A DNA stretch of 64,000 nt from Chionis minor (GCA_013398295.1 VZSF01006565.1:586165-650164); one strand, 5' to 3'; shown: positions 24,481 through 37,141, counted from the first letter of the stretch. Numbers and translations are program-made. The notes: generated by a model not told the origin, from the sequence alone.

Positions 24481-25165
24481 TTTCATTAAGCGATCACAAA
24501 TTACTTTAGCAGCATTAACTAAACCTCACTCAGCCACTTGGGTGAGCCTAATTATCCACTTACAGACATGCTTTCCATTGGCAGGTGGGAGAACAGCAGG
24601 ATCCTGGAAGATTAGGAGTAGCCAACTATGTCCAAATCAGTGGCAAGGATCACACGTGGTCTGCTGGTGGTCATCAGAATATATCTTCTGTAGCAGGAGG
24701 GAAAAGAAAAAAAAATACATAAAAAAGGAAATGATGCTGTATTTTAGTGCGTCTGGAGTAAGTTCTGAGTTCTCAGTTGGAAACCACTGATTTTTTAAGC
24801 TTTTCAGTATTGATTCGTCAGAATACACAACACGAAAGTTGTTACTTTCTGCTTTGAGAAACAGCCAAAAGCTGCAAAGAGCTATCATAGAGACATGCCA
24901 ACTGGCCATTTACAAAGCCTAATGCCATGTGTTTTCCTGTCTTTCTGGACTCAGATCTCTAGTAACCCAAAGTGGTTCTTGATTTATGAAAGGGATGAAT
25001 GTAACACCCTGGAGGCTCCTTTATCTCAGCTTCTGTAAATTGGATCTCTCAGAGATGAGATGAGATGCGAGTAAGGCAGAAGTACGAACTTACACAATCT
25101 GTGACCATGGCACTATTCCGGGCAGCCTGGAACAGCACTACATGCATTCATTTCTGTTTTGAAAG

Positions 25166-25333
25166 GAAAATATTCGTTCACCCTACTCTTAGAAAAAGCA
25201 GATCTGCTTCCCTTGTGCTGGCTTACCTTATGAGCTTCTGTCACTTTCCTCTAGGCACCGCTCTCCAAAGAGCTCTCCAGTAGCGAGCAATTCCATCGAG
25301 CTGCAGGATTTACATGTTGAACTGAGAGAGTGT
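25166..25333 (+). pseudogene. Exon 3 remnant of the DUSP13A-like relic, catalytic Cys lost
   Basis: It reads [19 protein letters not shown] in place of [19 protein letters not shown] matches HHLPL. A TAG at 25282 and a deletion of about 22 bases remove the HRW..PNRGFL helix region, and DLHVELRE then appears in a shifted frame. The acceptor-like GAAAG is one base out of the ancestral phase. Confidence 0.85.
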
Positions 25334-28184
25334 ATACACCTATGTAAGCTCTAAACTCCTATGAAATAAAAAAAGATCAAAGAGAGATTTGTCAGGAGAA
25401 ACATCAGACAGACAATCTGAATATGAGATGAAGATGAAAGGAGCATGACCTAAAGCTTTGGCATCACACCTATCTTTCCTCTCTGTTTAGGGGGTAGAAG
25501 GTTGCTGAATTTCATGTACTCCTCAGTCATTTGGTTAAATGGAGGCAACAAACATGCTAGATACTCCTCTGGGATACAGTCCAGGTTTGTCATCCATTCT
25601 GCTCATTAAAACTCATAAAACTCAAGCCCAAGAGAAAATAGGCCCCTGATTAAAGTTAAAGCTCTTCAAGATATCCCCAGACTTAAAAGGATGCTAACCT
25701 GTTTCACGGCATTGGGACCAGCAAATGAAAAGGGGAAAATGTTGTAGTCCAACACGCAGGTGCAGTCGCTCAGGTGTGGGACAGGATTTTCCCACCCTGG
25801 TGACCATAGATGCTCAATGGCCGGGGACTTCCCAGAGGTACCTTTTCTCCCACCCTCTGTCCAGCTCTATCTAACTTTATGGACCTGAGATTTACAGTAA
25901 TACATTTTTAGCCATAAATTAGCCTTCTTTTTGTGCTTAGAATTACCCATTCCCACCAAAATTCTTTTTACACAAACATTGATGTGTCTTTAGCACTAGT
26001 GACACAGAAAGAGCCAAGTTCTTTAATTTTAGGGGAATATTTTGTAAAGGAACGGGTCTTTCAACGCTGCTCTGCTTGCTCAGAAGACAGGTTTCTCCCA
26101 GTACCCTCACAAAGGAAAGGGGGCTGCAAAGATAAAATACCAATCGGACCTTTGAAGCGACTGCCCAAATTGGCAAGCTCAGCTGGACCACCCTGGGGTA
26201 GTTTTCATCTTAGAGCAGGTCCTGGAAAACAAATTGTAGTTTTAGACTGAAGTCCTAGACCTGCAGAGGTCAGATACCTGGGGGAAGTTGCTGGTGGCGA
26301 TTCCAGCATCTCGGCAGAACTAGGTGGCATTTGCCCAGAGCTCCTTTGCTGCGTGCGTGCACTTCCATGCAAGAGAACGGAGCGCAGCACCGGAACACCA
26401 ACACTGAGGCCAAATTAATCTTGGGGGAAACTCCCACCAAAAAACCAGTGGTGCAACCTAGGGCTGAATTCACCCTCCTATTTCCGAAAAGAGAAATGTG
26501 CCAAGGATGGCGTGGCCTAGGAGGCACACGGCGCTGGCAGGCTCCCAAGCATCAAAATAGAACGAGCGCAGCCGCCCGCGTCCATCCCGTGCTTCGCAGG
26601 CGAGACACAGACAAGCAAAACAATCAAGTTGTCTGGTGGAAAAAGCAGCTTCCCCGGATCACTGTAGCCACGGCGTCACTGTGATCAGTCCACGTTGGCA
26701 AGTATCAGCTCTGGTGCGTGTTCTGCCTGGCGCAGGCTGCCTGCGGAGAGCCGCTCGGGCAGGCGGATGCATGCTTGTTAGCGCCGGCGTAAATATCTCT
26801 GCCTTGTGTTACTGTGGCACAAAGCAGCTGGACCATTTGAAAATCATTTAAAAAGCACTATAAAATTAGGGCTCCAGTGCTCTTATTTTATGACTTTCAC
26901 GAGCAGCCATTGCCTGGAGAGAAATTATCCTCTTTATTTTCAAGGCTAAAGGTTCTTTTAACATTCATCAAAATCAAAGTGCACCCTTGATAACACATTG
27001 AGCTATTACTTATCTAGTACAGACTCTTCACCTTCTGCGTAATATCACATCTGAGATCTCGGTTCTTCATATACAACTCATTTCATTGTGTCTGCTGTTG
27101 TTTTCACCGAGTGAATTTGCATCGTTTCAGGAGAGGCTGGCTGATGCCCTGAAACATATTCTTTCCATAATTCCTAATTTTTTTTTAATTTCTAGAACAA
27201 TAGCCTGGAGTGTTTTTCTTACTGATCCGTCTATAAAAATGGTCAATTACCTCTGCTGGCAATGGATTTGCACAGACCAATTAAGCACTGTAAGCGAAAG
27301 ATTTTCAAGGGCATAAATAGTACTTAGGTGCATAACCTGATAGCTTCCCCTTTCTGCCTTTGAAAAATCTCTCACCCATATAAGCATAAACAAAGTCTTT
27401 GATAATTTTCTTTTTTTCCAGTTTTGTTTTCACAGACAGCTTCTTTACCAAACTCACAAAAAAGGTGAGTGAAGCAAAGCAGCGGGACAAAATGCAAACA
27501 GTAGGAAGGGAAAGCCGTTCTTTTTAGAAATAAAAAAGAAGTGCAGCTGTATCGACCGTGCTTAAAGCTCAGATGTGAAGGGCTTAGGAAGAGACACCAC
27601 GTGAAATTCTCGGCCACGGAGGTTGCGAGCGGGGAGCGGCGAGGTCCTGCACATCCTCTGTCCTGCAGCTCAGGAAAACCAGGGTTTTCCTCTGCGCTGC
27701 TTAACCTGCCGTAGGTCTCTGTAAGGCCCTGGTCACCTTATTATCCAGACAGCAAATACAGACTGAAGACAAGCATTTAGACAGTCATAACCTTAGCTGT
27801 GTTCTCATGACTCCCTCTTTAGCCAGGATTTTGTCGTTCTTCCCTCTGGGGGCAGCAGGCTGCACTCCTGTGCCAAAAGGCAGCACGGCACGCTTTCAGA
27901 TCTCCATGAGGGGGGCTGGTTGGTGCTAATGGATCCCGCTGGGAGAGCACCTGTAGCCAGGTAAAGCTGTAAAGCACTAGGTCTGATCCTAGTGAAAAAC
28001 TCCCCGCTCGCCTGCCCCCAGCGAGCGCCCTGCCTCCGTCGGCACCGCGGCGGGGACACCTGGCCGCAGCGGGACCGGGACCCCAGGCCGGCGCAGGGCT
28101 GCCCTTCGAAAATAACTCCTGCCGACTAATTAGTGCCTGATAATTTTCACTGGTGCCCAATAACCTTTGCAAGTTTTCGTCAGC

Positions 28185-28189
28185 TTTTT

Positions 28190-28221
<32 letters not shown>

Positions 28222-28224
28222 TTT
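28185..28224. repeat. Poly-T tract
   Basis: About 40 bases of T with a single C at 28202. It has no flanking element that I recognise. Confidence 0.95.
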
Positions 28225-30026
28225 GGGGGATGCAGGGGAAGCATCCCTCTGGCTGGGGAGGAGGAGTAACGCCTTCGGATAAATCCTCAAAGCCCCAGCC
28301 ACTCTGATTGCACTTTCCAAACCACTTTCCAGTCTCGTAGAGGGTTTATTTCCTCTAAGAAAAGTACTTGAAGTGAAAGCAGCTGGGGAGAGAGTATGGA
28401 AGGCGTGGACTCCTCTTTCAAAGCTCCCCCAGCTCCTGAGAGGGGCTCGGTCCCGGCTGTGGAAATGTCCCCTCTGGGAGACCCGTGTGACTGGAGGGTC
28501 ACTTTTCCCCTGGAGAACAGGCAGGGGAGATGCTGTCTGAGGCCACCACCACCGCCCCGTCCGGCAGCTCAGTGCAAGAGGTTGCCAGCGCTCGGGGAGG
28601 TTCTCCCACCCGCCATCAGCCCCTTCTTCCTGAGAGCCAGAGCAGGGGGCTGCTCTCGCTGGTTTGGCTCTTTTCCTACCATAACTAGAGGAAGGGGGAA
28701 AGGGAAGAGAAACTTGTGTGGATGGAAAGAGCATAAAAGACTAAAAGAATGACCCTGCTTTTTACTCTGGGTGATCGCATTATGCTCCAAACTGGTTTGT
28801 TGAACAGATTTTGCCAGTGGAACAAACCCAGGCCGAACCGCAACGTGCACGTGAAAAATGAGTACTGTTACAGGCTTTTCTTATACAGAAAACCTGCGTG
28901 GGAAAGGATACAGTCTAGCTGATTTGATGTATACACCCAGGTCAATACCAGTTTAATTCATCCAGTACATTTCACATTTTTCTTCCATCCACCCTGTGTG
29001 GTTTCTTGTATGTCAGTAACAGCTCCCCCTGAAAGCCACTCAGGAGTATACTGTGTATTTTTAAATCATTCAACATTGCTTTCTTCTGCCATCTTCTGGC
29101 AATAGGAAAAACCACAGCGTTTCGGTAACAACAGTGTAAGGGCTGTCAGTAAATGCAGTCTGTAATTAGATCAGCTGGCATAATTGAAAAAAATATAGCC
29201 TTTCTTGCTTATTTGACAGCTTGCCTAATTCGTCCAGCTCTACCAGTTGATCCAGTAGCAGCGGCTCGGTGGTTATCCTGGGATAAGGCGTCTGTTTCGT
29301 AGTCCTTGTGTTTCTTGAATGTCTGTAACAGCAAAGAAGAGTTGCATAACGTGAGAGGCTTCATAACTTTATAACAGGACTTCACTGAGCGTACCATAAA
29401 TATTTTGAAGGGAGTCCTTTTTCCCGGTTTTGCTCTCGGCTCTTCACAGCTCCTCGACAAAAGACGTCTTTGTTTCCTGTGCAACCACAGGAAGATCTTG
29501 TCCGATAGGCACGTCGACCTTTTCCTCCTACTGCAGCAACTATTTCTTTCTGATCTCTCAGTGTAAACACCACAGATCATGCCAAAGCACCTTGCATTAT
29601 TTGCTTAATTCTAAAGCAAAATATTTTCAGCATTTTGTTAAAAAAGTGTATAATATTTAGATAAGATTAAATTATGATTGCTGGGTTTTTTCGCCCCTTT
29701 TCCTGGAGTCATACAGAAGATCTTTGTAAATACTGCTCGTGGCCCCCAGTCTGCTGTCACAATAGCTTTTCCCACAAACTTTTGCTAAAAATATGAAAGT
29801 AATATATGATAATTTAAAAAGGAAAAAAAAAATCCCAAAGGAGAAAATGCCAATATTTTTCCTTAAAATAAACTCGCAATTCAGAGGCAGTGAGAAAAAC
29901 TAGTCAAAAATTCCAGCCTGCAAAGAGAACATAAACAAAAGCTGTTCAAAGCTTTGTTCGTTTTCACTAGCACCAGCAAAAGTGACTGCTTGGGATGCCA
30001 GGCATTGGAGAGAAGGGATGTTAGTG

Positions 30027-30036
30027 CTATTTATAG
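30027..30036 (+). promoter_or_regulatory. MEF2-type motif CTATTTATAG
   Basis: This is an exact match to a high-affinity MEF2 site. It lies in intergenic DNA between the DUSP13A-like relic and the second complete DUSP gene. Function is inferred from motif identity only. Confidence 0.3.
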
Positions 30037-31586
30037 CTCATGGATGGCTCCCATTACCATTGCACCTGAGAAACTCGCAACCCTTAATGTATTCCTGCTC
30101 ACAGCAACTTTCTGAAGCAGAGGACGGCCTTCCCAGGGCTGTGCTGGAGGCACTGGGGTTTGCTTTGGGAAAACGGACTGTTACATTCGCAGCCTGTTCC
30201 CAAATGGTCTATTCTAACCCGCCTGCAGCGGGGACAGCCTCCAGCAAGGCTGCATCCCTCCCTGCTACCCGTGCTTCCTCACGCTCCTGGGAACCACGAG
30301 GCTGCTCTTTTGCTGGAGGCTCTTCCTCCCTCCATCACCCTACGGGCTTTGGCATCCATCTGCAGCCCACACCAAGCCTCAGCAGGAAACAGCACCAGAA
30401 AAACAGTAGCAAAAACACTGATAAAGGTGAAAAAAACCCCTCCAAAAACTTGCTGGCACGTAACAACCCTTGTCCCTGCCCGCCTGCAGGACTCGTGGGG
30501 CATTGAAATGGTTTCTGCAGAGTGGGGCAGCACTGCTGGCTCCTCACAGGGGCAGCACAGCAGTGACTGGCAGGGAAACTCCTTCCTACGAGCCAGCAAA
30601 CGGCAGGACAAGCTCCCAGTGACCCTGGGACGGGACATCTTGCAGAGCAGCAAGTGTGTCCCCCTGCCCTTGGCCCCTCGTCCATCACGGTCTGGAGCCC
30701 CTGCCCCATCACTGCTTGCAGCCCGTGACTGGGCAGCTCCCTGGTTGCTCGCCCTCTGCTTTCCCTGGTAGCCAAATCCCAGGAAGGAGCAACAGGAAAG
30801 CCACCCCCAGTTTTATTTCTTCAAATTCAGGATAAGAAATTAGGAGCAAATCTTCATCAGACACGTAACCAAAAGTTTGCGAGAAAAAGTAAACTCCACT
30901 TCCAGGCCTTAGTATCTCCTCTTAGCTGCTACCATACACCTTATCAGTGATCAATCCCTTTGACACAAACTATCACCCTACTTAAACGATAACTTAATAA
31001 AAAAAATAATGATTTTAAACCCAGCAATTAAAAACTCTTAAAAAAAATCCTGCTCTGCCCCAACAAAGCTGAGAGCGTCCCTTGAAAGCTCTGTGATTTG
31101 CCCGAAAAAAACTTAAGTGCCAAAATAGATCTTCCAGCGTAGAGTTTTGAAGTCTCTTTGCTCTCGATTCCACTGCAAAGAGCTTGTACAGCTTTGTCAA
31201 CCGTAGAAAAAGGTGCCTTTCTCATATGTACCCTTTCAAGCAAGGCAAGGAGAACACTTCACTGCTTATGTTAAAAGCACAGGGAGAGACAGACAGCTCA
31301 AAGATACCACTGCCAAATGACTGAGGAATATCAAAACCCCTTTACTTGTGCCTTCAAATATTCTGAAATCTTGCAAGCTTGACAGCATTGTCAATTTTGT
31401 ATTGACAGCAGCAGTCAGAGAAAAATCATTTGAGGAGTAAATCAAGGAGAAGAAAAAAAAACCCCTTTAATCCACAGTCACACAAATCCATACCGCCTGC
31501 AGAAGCGCAAGAGCTTTGGTGCCCCTTTTAATAGCAATGTATTAACATCCTTGTTTGTCTTTCCTGAAGCTTGCAAGGCATTTTTC

Positions 31587-31607
31587 CACACACACACACA
31601 CACACAC
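31587..31607. repeat. CA dinucleotide microsatellite
   Basis: About ten perfect CA units. Confidence 0.95.
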
Positions 31608-32639
31608 GTACCCCGCTTCTTTCAGACTCCAGGTTCTTTGACATCATTTATGTCAGACCTGCCCACAACTTACACCTCTCACCAGCCCGTGACACCGATG
31701 AGACCTCAGCGCAGCGCTGGCGGTGACAGCGCTCGCTGAACTGTTATCAATATCGAGGTCACTTTGTTTTTCTGGCTCTCGCTGGAGCTCCTCGGCCCTG
31801 GGGGCAGGGGCTGCCCAAGGCGGCTTTCTGGCTCAGCTCCTTACCAGCCGCAGCCTCTCTGCTCCATTACTGGCCTTACGTAAGATCAGACCAAAGTTTC
31901 TACGACGAGGAGCCGTTCGCTGCACGGCGAGCGCGTGCTCTCCCCCGTACCGCACGTAGCACAGCGATGGCTGCTGGCAGCGGCGCCTTAACGCCGCGGC
32001 CACGTTAATTCAGGGAGAAGCAGGAGCGTAGTCGAGGTGCGTCAAGAAAAACAGTAGTTTTGGGGGGTTTTTAATTTCTAGCTGCGGCACCATGGCCAGG
32101 AGCGCCCCAGGAGAGAATTAAAAGGGAAAGCATCACCCTAGGCTTGACAGACACACACAGCCGAGCTGGAAATGACGGCAGGAGCCTGTGGAGGGCAGCC
32201 CTGTCTTGCTGGGGATGGTGCACTGACTTGCTCAGCGATGCCAGCTGCTAAGGTAATACTTCTTTTTTTTATCTCCTTTGAATCTGAAAGCTGCAGATGG
32301 AAAAGCTGCCGTCCTGCCACCGCCACGGCGTGTCACTGCAAAGCAGGGCTCCCTGTTTTTCCCCCCCGCCGCCCCCATTCCCTGAGGATCCTTTCCCGCA
32401 GCGTCAGCCCCGCGCGTGGGCAGGTGCCTCTTCCTCGACTGCGCGGCTCAAACGGGAGAGCTGGGGGAGGTGGGCTGGAGGCAGCGCAGAGGTTCTCCCC
32501 CCCTTGGAAAGATACAGTCTTTGGAAAACACGTGCAGATCCGTCACATTGCAAAGGAAAGGAAACGCTCTCCAGGAGCATTTCCATGAGCTAGTGATAAC
32601 ATCCTCCCCCCCCAAAACCAGCAGGGCACAGGCGAAGCT

Positions 32640-33450
32640 CCCACCACCAGCCTAAATCCTGCTGGCAGGACCACGAGCCTGGCTCAGCAAGCTCTGGTCC
32701 TCCCGGGGGCTTCCCTTGTCCAAGGACAGCCGTGGCTGCGCGCCCTGGGCTGGGGGTGCTGGCGGGAGCGAGCGCTGGGAGGCTGCGCTGGGGCTCCCCA
32801 CCTCACGAGGAGCCCATCCGAGCTGGGACACTCGGGATTCCTCTCCAGCTGCACCATCTCCCAGCTCTGCCAGTGCCCGGCCACGGTGCCCCTCGGACTT
32901 CCCACTTCTCCTGGCACCTGCCTCGCCACCGCGGGCTCTCCCGGCCATCCCAACCCCGGGGGCTGGGGCTGGTTCCCACCACTGCCTTGTCCCTCTGACT
33001 GCTCCCACTCCTGGAACAGCCTCGCGTGTTGGTGGTGTCCCCAGGTGCCCGCAGCTCCCGCGGGACGGTGGCAGTTGTCTCTGCAGCCCCCAGCCCCACG
33101 GGCAGCGCTGCCATGGGAAGGCTCCTGGAGGAAGGAGCCTTCTGCTCTCCAGCCCAGCCCAGGCTCCTGGCAAGCAGAAGTTGGTCCCTTCCAGCTCGGC
33201 GTTAGAGGGCCCCATCATAAATGTACAAGGCTGGATGCGAACGGAGGTGTCCGGAGGGAGACCGAGCGGTGAAGAGGTGTGAAGACTCAGATCCTCTGCC
33301 ACCCAGTAACCCAGGGCTGCCGGCGCAGGGCGAGGGGCATCTGCGACCTGCGCCGAGGGGGCAGCCACGGAGGGGGCTGGCAGGGCTGCTCCCACCCCTG
33401 CCCCGCGCCGCAGTTAAAGGGAGGGCTGTCTTTTCCAGAGCATCTGGCAT
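32640..33450. other. GC-rich segment without recognised gene
   Basis: GC content rises sharply for about 0.8 kb. Frames are open on both strands (247 codons on the minus strand, 188 on the plus) with low-complexity Pro/Ala/Gly/Ser composition, which is what GC-rich noncoding DNA produces. CpG is not as dense as in the 8.5-kb island. A regulatory role is possible but not shown. Confidence 0.4.
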
Positions 33451-35265
33451 CCTTCCCGGGTAGTAAAGTCTCTCAAACCCCAAACCAAACAGAGCTTTAA
33501 TTGTACGTTCTGCTTTTCTCTTCACTCTGCAATAATGGCCAGGGCATTAATACAGTGCTGCATTGAACACGCACCCGCGCCGAGGCCGAGGGACTGATTC
33601 TGCTTCCCATTATCGAGGGGCACTGCCTCCGGTGAGGCACATCAGGGCTTAAACAGCGAGCAGGAGCAATGAACTTCTACTGTTCCCTGCTGTTTGAGTG
33701 TGGGCAAAATAAAAGGCCATAATATATGATGCAGTCAGCCAAGAAAGCAATATTGCTCTGCCATGTGCACGGTCTACACTGAGACGAGTCCAGGATCTCA
33801 TTTCTAAATTCCCATAGGTGCCTCATTTAAACCATCAGCCATAACCTGCTTCTCATTTTCAATACCACTTGGTATTAGAGCTGCAGTGAACTGCTGGTGA
33901 GAGATTCTAATTCCTGCAAACAAGCCCCTGTAGGCCTGCAAGGAAAACAGAGAGTTCCCCTCTCGGTTGCCTGCTAGGTTCCCATCTGGCTGTTTTAACT
34001 TCGCTATTGCTTTTAAATGTGCCTGTTTCTGCACACGAGGCTTTCGGCTCCACCTCAAGAGACTCCTGGGTTCTCTTAGCATCGGATCCTGGCCAAAATG
34101 TAGAGACACAGATTGGGTCTTCTTAACAAAAAGGAAGATCAGATTTCACATTACAGTATCTGAAAGATTAATTCCACTTACATGATCGTTTCCTTGTGAA
34201 CCACACTTCTTTCCATCTGGATTTTTCCATCAGGAGGACAAAGAGCCGTAGTGTTAAGCGCTACCTGAGAGAAAAGAGCAAGGAGGGTAAAAGATGAGCG
34301 CAGAGATGCTTGCTGAGAGAAAAGAGAAGAAGAAAACTGAGTAGACGGCAATGTCAAATGCACTGAGAAACCTTTTTATTTTTCACGTGAATTATATTCT
34401 GATCTCATGCTTCGGTATTTTGGACCGTTTAGTTTGTTGGGTTTTGATTCAGGCAATTTAGAACATTTGGCTGCAGGAGCGTTGTGTATCACGTTATTCT
34501 TATCTAGTGTTCGTGTTACTGTAGGAACCACAGGTCCAGCCAAAACCAGCGCCCTGCCGTGCCCGAGGCTGTCAATAATCTCATGTAAGACCCTGTTACT
34601 GGAAGACACTTGTCCCCATCCGGGCTACCACCATCGCCACCAGCAGAGCTGTGGCAGCTAGGGGGGTGCTAGCAGAAGGGCGAGAGGAAGGATGGCTTGG
34701 GGCACAACTAGTGCCCTGCCACGGGCTCCTGCTGGCACTTCGGGCAGTCGTTTAACCGCTCTACAGCTCAGTTCAGTCTTTAGGAGACAAGGTAACAGCC
34801 ATGGCAAAATGGCAAGAGGTTTTCCCCCTGTTACAGAAGTGAAAATCAGGGCTAGGCAAGTAAGTGGCCGCTCAGTTAGTTTGTGTTCATTTTTAGTTAA
34901 ACAAAACATGTCTTCCTCAACCAACAACAAGACACTCCGTCTTGTTTTAATATTTTAGAGATTTTATGCAATGCTCAAGCAACACTCGAAAACAGAAGTA
35001 ACTTTGAATAGAAAAATAGAAATGCTAAATTTTTTTGAAATGACAAAATGAACTCTTTCAAATCTACAATATTGGAGTGTTTGCTTTTTTTTCCCCCCCA
35101 GAACTTTGCTGATTTTTCTTTCTCTGGAATCTGCAAATACAACACAAATCTGTTAAATGCTTCAGCCAATTCAAGTCAGTGGGGGTTGTGCGTTTTTTTT
35201 TTTTTCTTTTCTTTTCTTTGCCAGAAGAATCTTCAGTAGAAAATGGCAATTGTTTCCAGTTTAGA

Positions 35266-35362
35266 AAGAAAGAAAAAAAAAAAAAAAAAAGAGAAGAAAG
35301 GAAAAAAAAAAAAGCTTTGCAAACGGTAGAGGTCAAGNAAGCCTTGCAAACTGTAGCAGTCA
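35266..35362. repeat. A/GA-rich tract followed by an imperfect 27-bp duplication
   Basis: An A-rich tract (about 35266-35313) is followed by two similar units, AGCTTTGCAAACGGTAGAGG and AGCCTTGCAAACTGTAGCAG, each ending TCAAG. A single N at 35338 lies between the units, so the junction is uncertain. Confidence 0.75.
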
Positions 35363-35675
35363 AGTGGCCAGATAATATCAGGGAGATCCAAAGCTCAACT
35401 AGGGTTGAGACTGTGGAGACTCAACACAGTCTCCACAGCTCAGGCGCGGAGCCAAGCAGGTCCCGGCCATTTGGGGGGCACCCCAGTGCTCCGGGAGTTT
35501 GGGAACTGATGGGTAACGACAAAACAGCTTTAAAGCTTGTGCTACCTTCTATTCTCCCCGGGAAAGCAAGGAGGTTAATACATCTGGACAGCCCTTAAAG
35601 CCTCTACTCCATCTCAAGTGTCTCCTATCGGTAGAAGAGGTCGGGGGTTTTGTTGCTGCTGGTTTGTTTTTAACC

Positions 35676-35728
35676 AAAAAGAAAGAAAAAAAAAAAAAGA
35701 GAGAGAAAGAAAGATAAAAAGAAAGAAT
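35676..35728. repeat. GAAA-rich simple repeat
   Basis: A purine-only tract of A runs and GAAA/GAGA units. Confidence 0.85.
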
Positions 35729-36439
35729 CTAACAAGCAGGTCTTTACGTATGTCCAGGCTACAGTTTAAAAAAGTAATCCTACCCAACTTGCACAGTCTA
35801 GATCCCTGCATTAAACGTTAACGACCTTGCAAGACAGAAAATTTTTTTCCCCAATTACAGGGGCTCCTGCCCTCCTGCAGTCACTGTCTCCTTCCAACTA
35901 GAGCAGCTTCTAGGAGCCACCCAGAGGGAGAAGCTTAGAGAAATGTAATCAGTGGCAGCACTTTTGCTGGCTTTGCAGTACCTTAAAGTAGGAGGCGGGG
36001 AGGGAAAGAACCCTCAGCAAAGTCCCTGGCCTTCAATTAAAAAATTCATATTACTTTCCTCATTAGTCCGATCACCTGGTATAGCTATTTCCAAGCTTAC
36101 CCCGAAGGCCCTGCGGTGCAATTCAATTTCAAGGCCGGCGCAGCGCGGAACAGAGCGGCGTGCTTGGGAGGAGCTACGCTTCGTGTTGACACGAGGAGCT
36201 CACTTGTCTGGCATTAGTCATGTGAAGAAAATGATGTTGACGCACTTTTTGGAAGGAGGATTGCTGTATGAAAGGGAGCTCTGTTGCAAAGCTCCTCACT
36301 GGCTGCAAAGGCTGGAGTCGCCTGCTAAGTTTCACCGGCACCAAAACGACTCAGTTCTTGGAGGCCAAGAGAACCTCCTCAAAGTCAGGTCTTGAATGAG
36401 AGGCCTTGCAACATAATTCTCTCTGCTAATCATCTCCAT

Positions 36440-37141
36440 TACTCGAACTCGCTGACATTTGGGAGTACTGGTGGATGAAAAGCCAACAATGTGCGCTCAC
36501 AGCCCAGAAAGCCAACCATATCCTGGGCTGCATCAAAAGCAGCGTGGCCAGCAGGTCGAGGGAGGTGGTTCTGCTCCTCTACTCTGCTCTGGTGAGACCC
36601 CACCTGGAGTACGGTGTCCAGCTCTGGAGCCCTCAGCATGGGAAAGACATGGACCTGTTGGTGGGGGTCCAGAGAAGGGCCACAAAAATGATCAGAGTGG
36701 TGGAGCATGTCTCCCGTGAGGAAAGGCTGAGAGAGTCGGCATTATTCAGCTTAGAGAACAGAAGGCTCTGGAGACACCTTATTGCGGCCTCTCAGTACTT
36801 AAGGGGGGCTTATAAGAAAGTTGGGGACGAAGTTTTTAGTAGGGTTTGTTGCAATAGGACAAGGGGTAATGGTTTTAAACTAAAAGAGGGTAGATTTAGA
36901 CTAGATAGAAGACATTTTTTACAATGAGGGTAGCAAACCCCTGGAACAGGTTGCCCAGAGACATGGTAGATGCCCCATCCCTGGAAATGTTCAAGGTCAG
37001 ATGGGATGGGGCTCTGAGCAACCTGATCTAGTTGAAGAGGTCCCTGCTCAATGCAGGGCGGTTGGACTAAATGAAGGTCCCTTTAGGTCCCTAAAGGTCC
37101 CTTCCAACCCAAACTATTCTATGGTTCTACCATTCTATGAC
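36440..37141 (+). mobile_element. CR1 LINE fragment, 3' part with reverse-transcriptase C-terminal frame
   Basis: Typical CR1 ORF2 3' sequence is read on the plus strand: KANHILGCIKSSVASRSREV, then SALVRPHLEYGVQLWSP, VQRRATKMIRVVEHVS and GNGFKLKEGRFRLDRR. It ends in the 3' tail with GGTCCCTTCCAACCC and ATTCTATGGTTCTACCATTC, finishing in the ATTCTATGA-type terminus near 37140. About 150 codons remain open, stopping at 36927 just before the usual RVVxxWNxLP region. The element is 5'-truncated and cannot move by itself. The 5' boundary is approximate. Confidence 0.93.

Larger units (their letters stand above)
21350..25333 (+). pseudogene. Decayed DUSP13A-like paralogue, three exon remnants in order
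   Basis: Three plus-strand remnants occur in the right order. The exon 1 remnant (to 21440) reads NHVGEGWPNLYRGD against [13 protein letters not shown]. The exon 2 remnant (24262 to about 24480) reads AHNKQDLRRLGVTH, then HHCRIPAENL and DISVPPPSTF, matching [24 protein letters not shown] and [12 protein letters not shown] of DUSP13A. The exon 3 remnant (25166-25333) reads [22 protein letters not shown] against [22 protein letters not shown]. The catalytic Cys is Pro and the P-loop Gly is Arg. A TAG follows at 25282-25284, and about 22 bases are lost before DLHVELRE reappears in another frame. The exon 1 donor is GC instead of GT. AHN and AYLM point to a duplicate of the A-type gene. It cannot encode an active phosphatase. 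Confidence 0.82.
25334..36439. other. Long intergenic stretch
   Basis: No gene can be supported in these 11 kb. They contain a poly-T tract, a short CA microsatellite, a GC-rich zone (about 32.65-33.45 kb) with long unrecognised frames on both strands, and A/GA-rich tracts at 35.27 and 35.68 kb. A minus-strand splice-like segment near 29.2-29.33 kb is listed among the findings. The exact MEF2-type motif at 30027 is listed separately. Confidence 0.5.

Noticed and set aside
29982..30771. Two overlapping plus-strand frames (174 and 203 codons)
   Set aside because: The frames overlap in different phases, show no domains or splice structure, and lie in moderately GC-rich DNA.
32652..33395. 247-codon minus-strand frame in a GC-rich segment
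   Set aside because: Repetitive Pro/Ala/Gly/Ser composition, an opposite-strand frame of similar length and no recognisable domain. Best explained by GC content.
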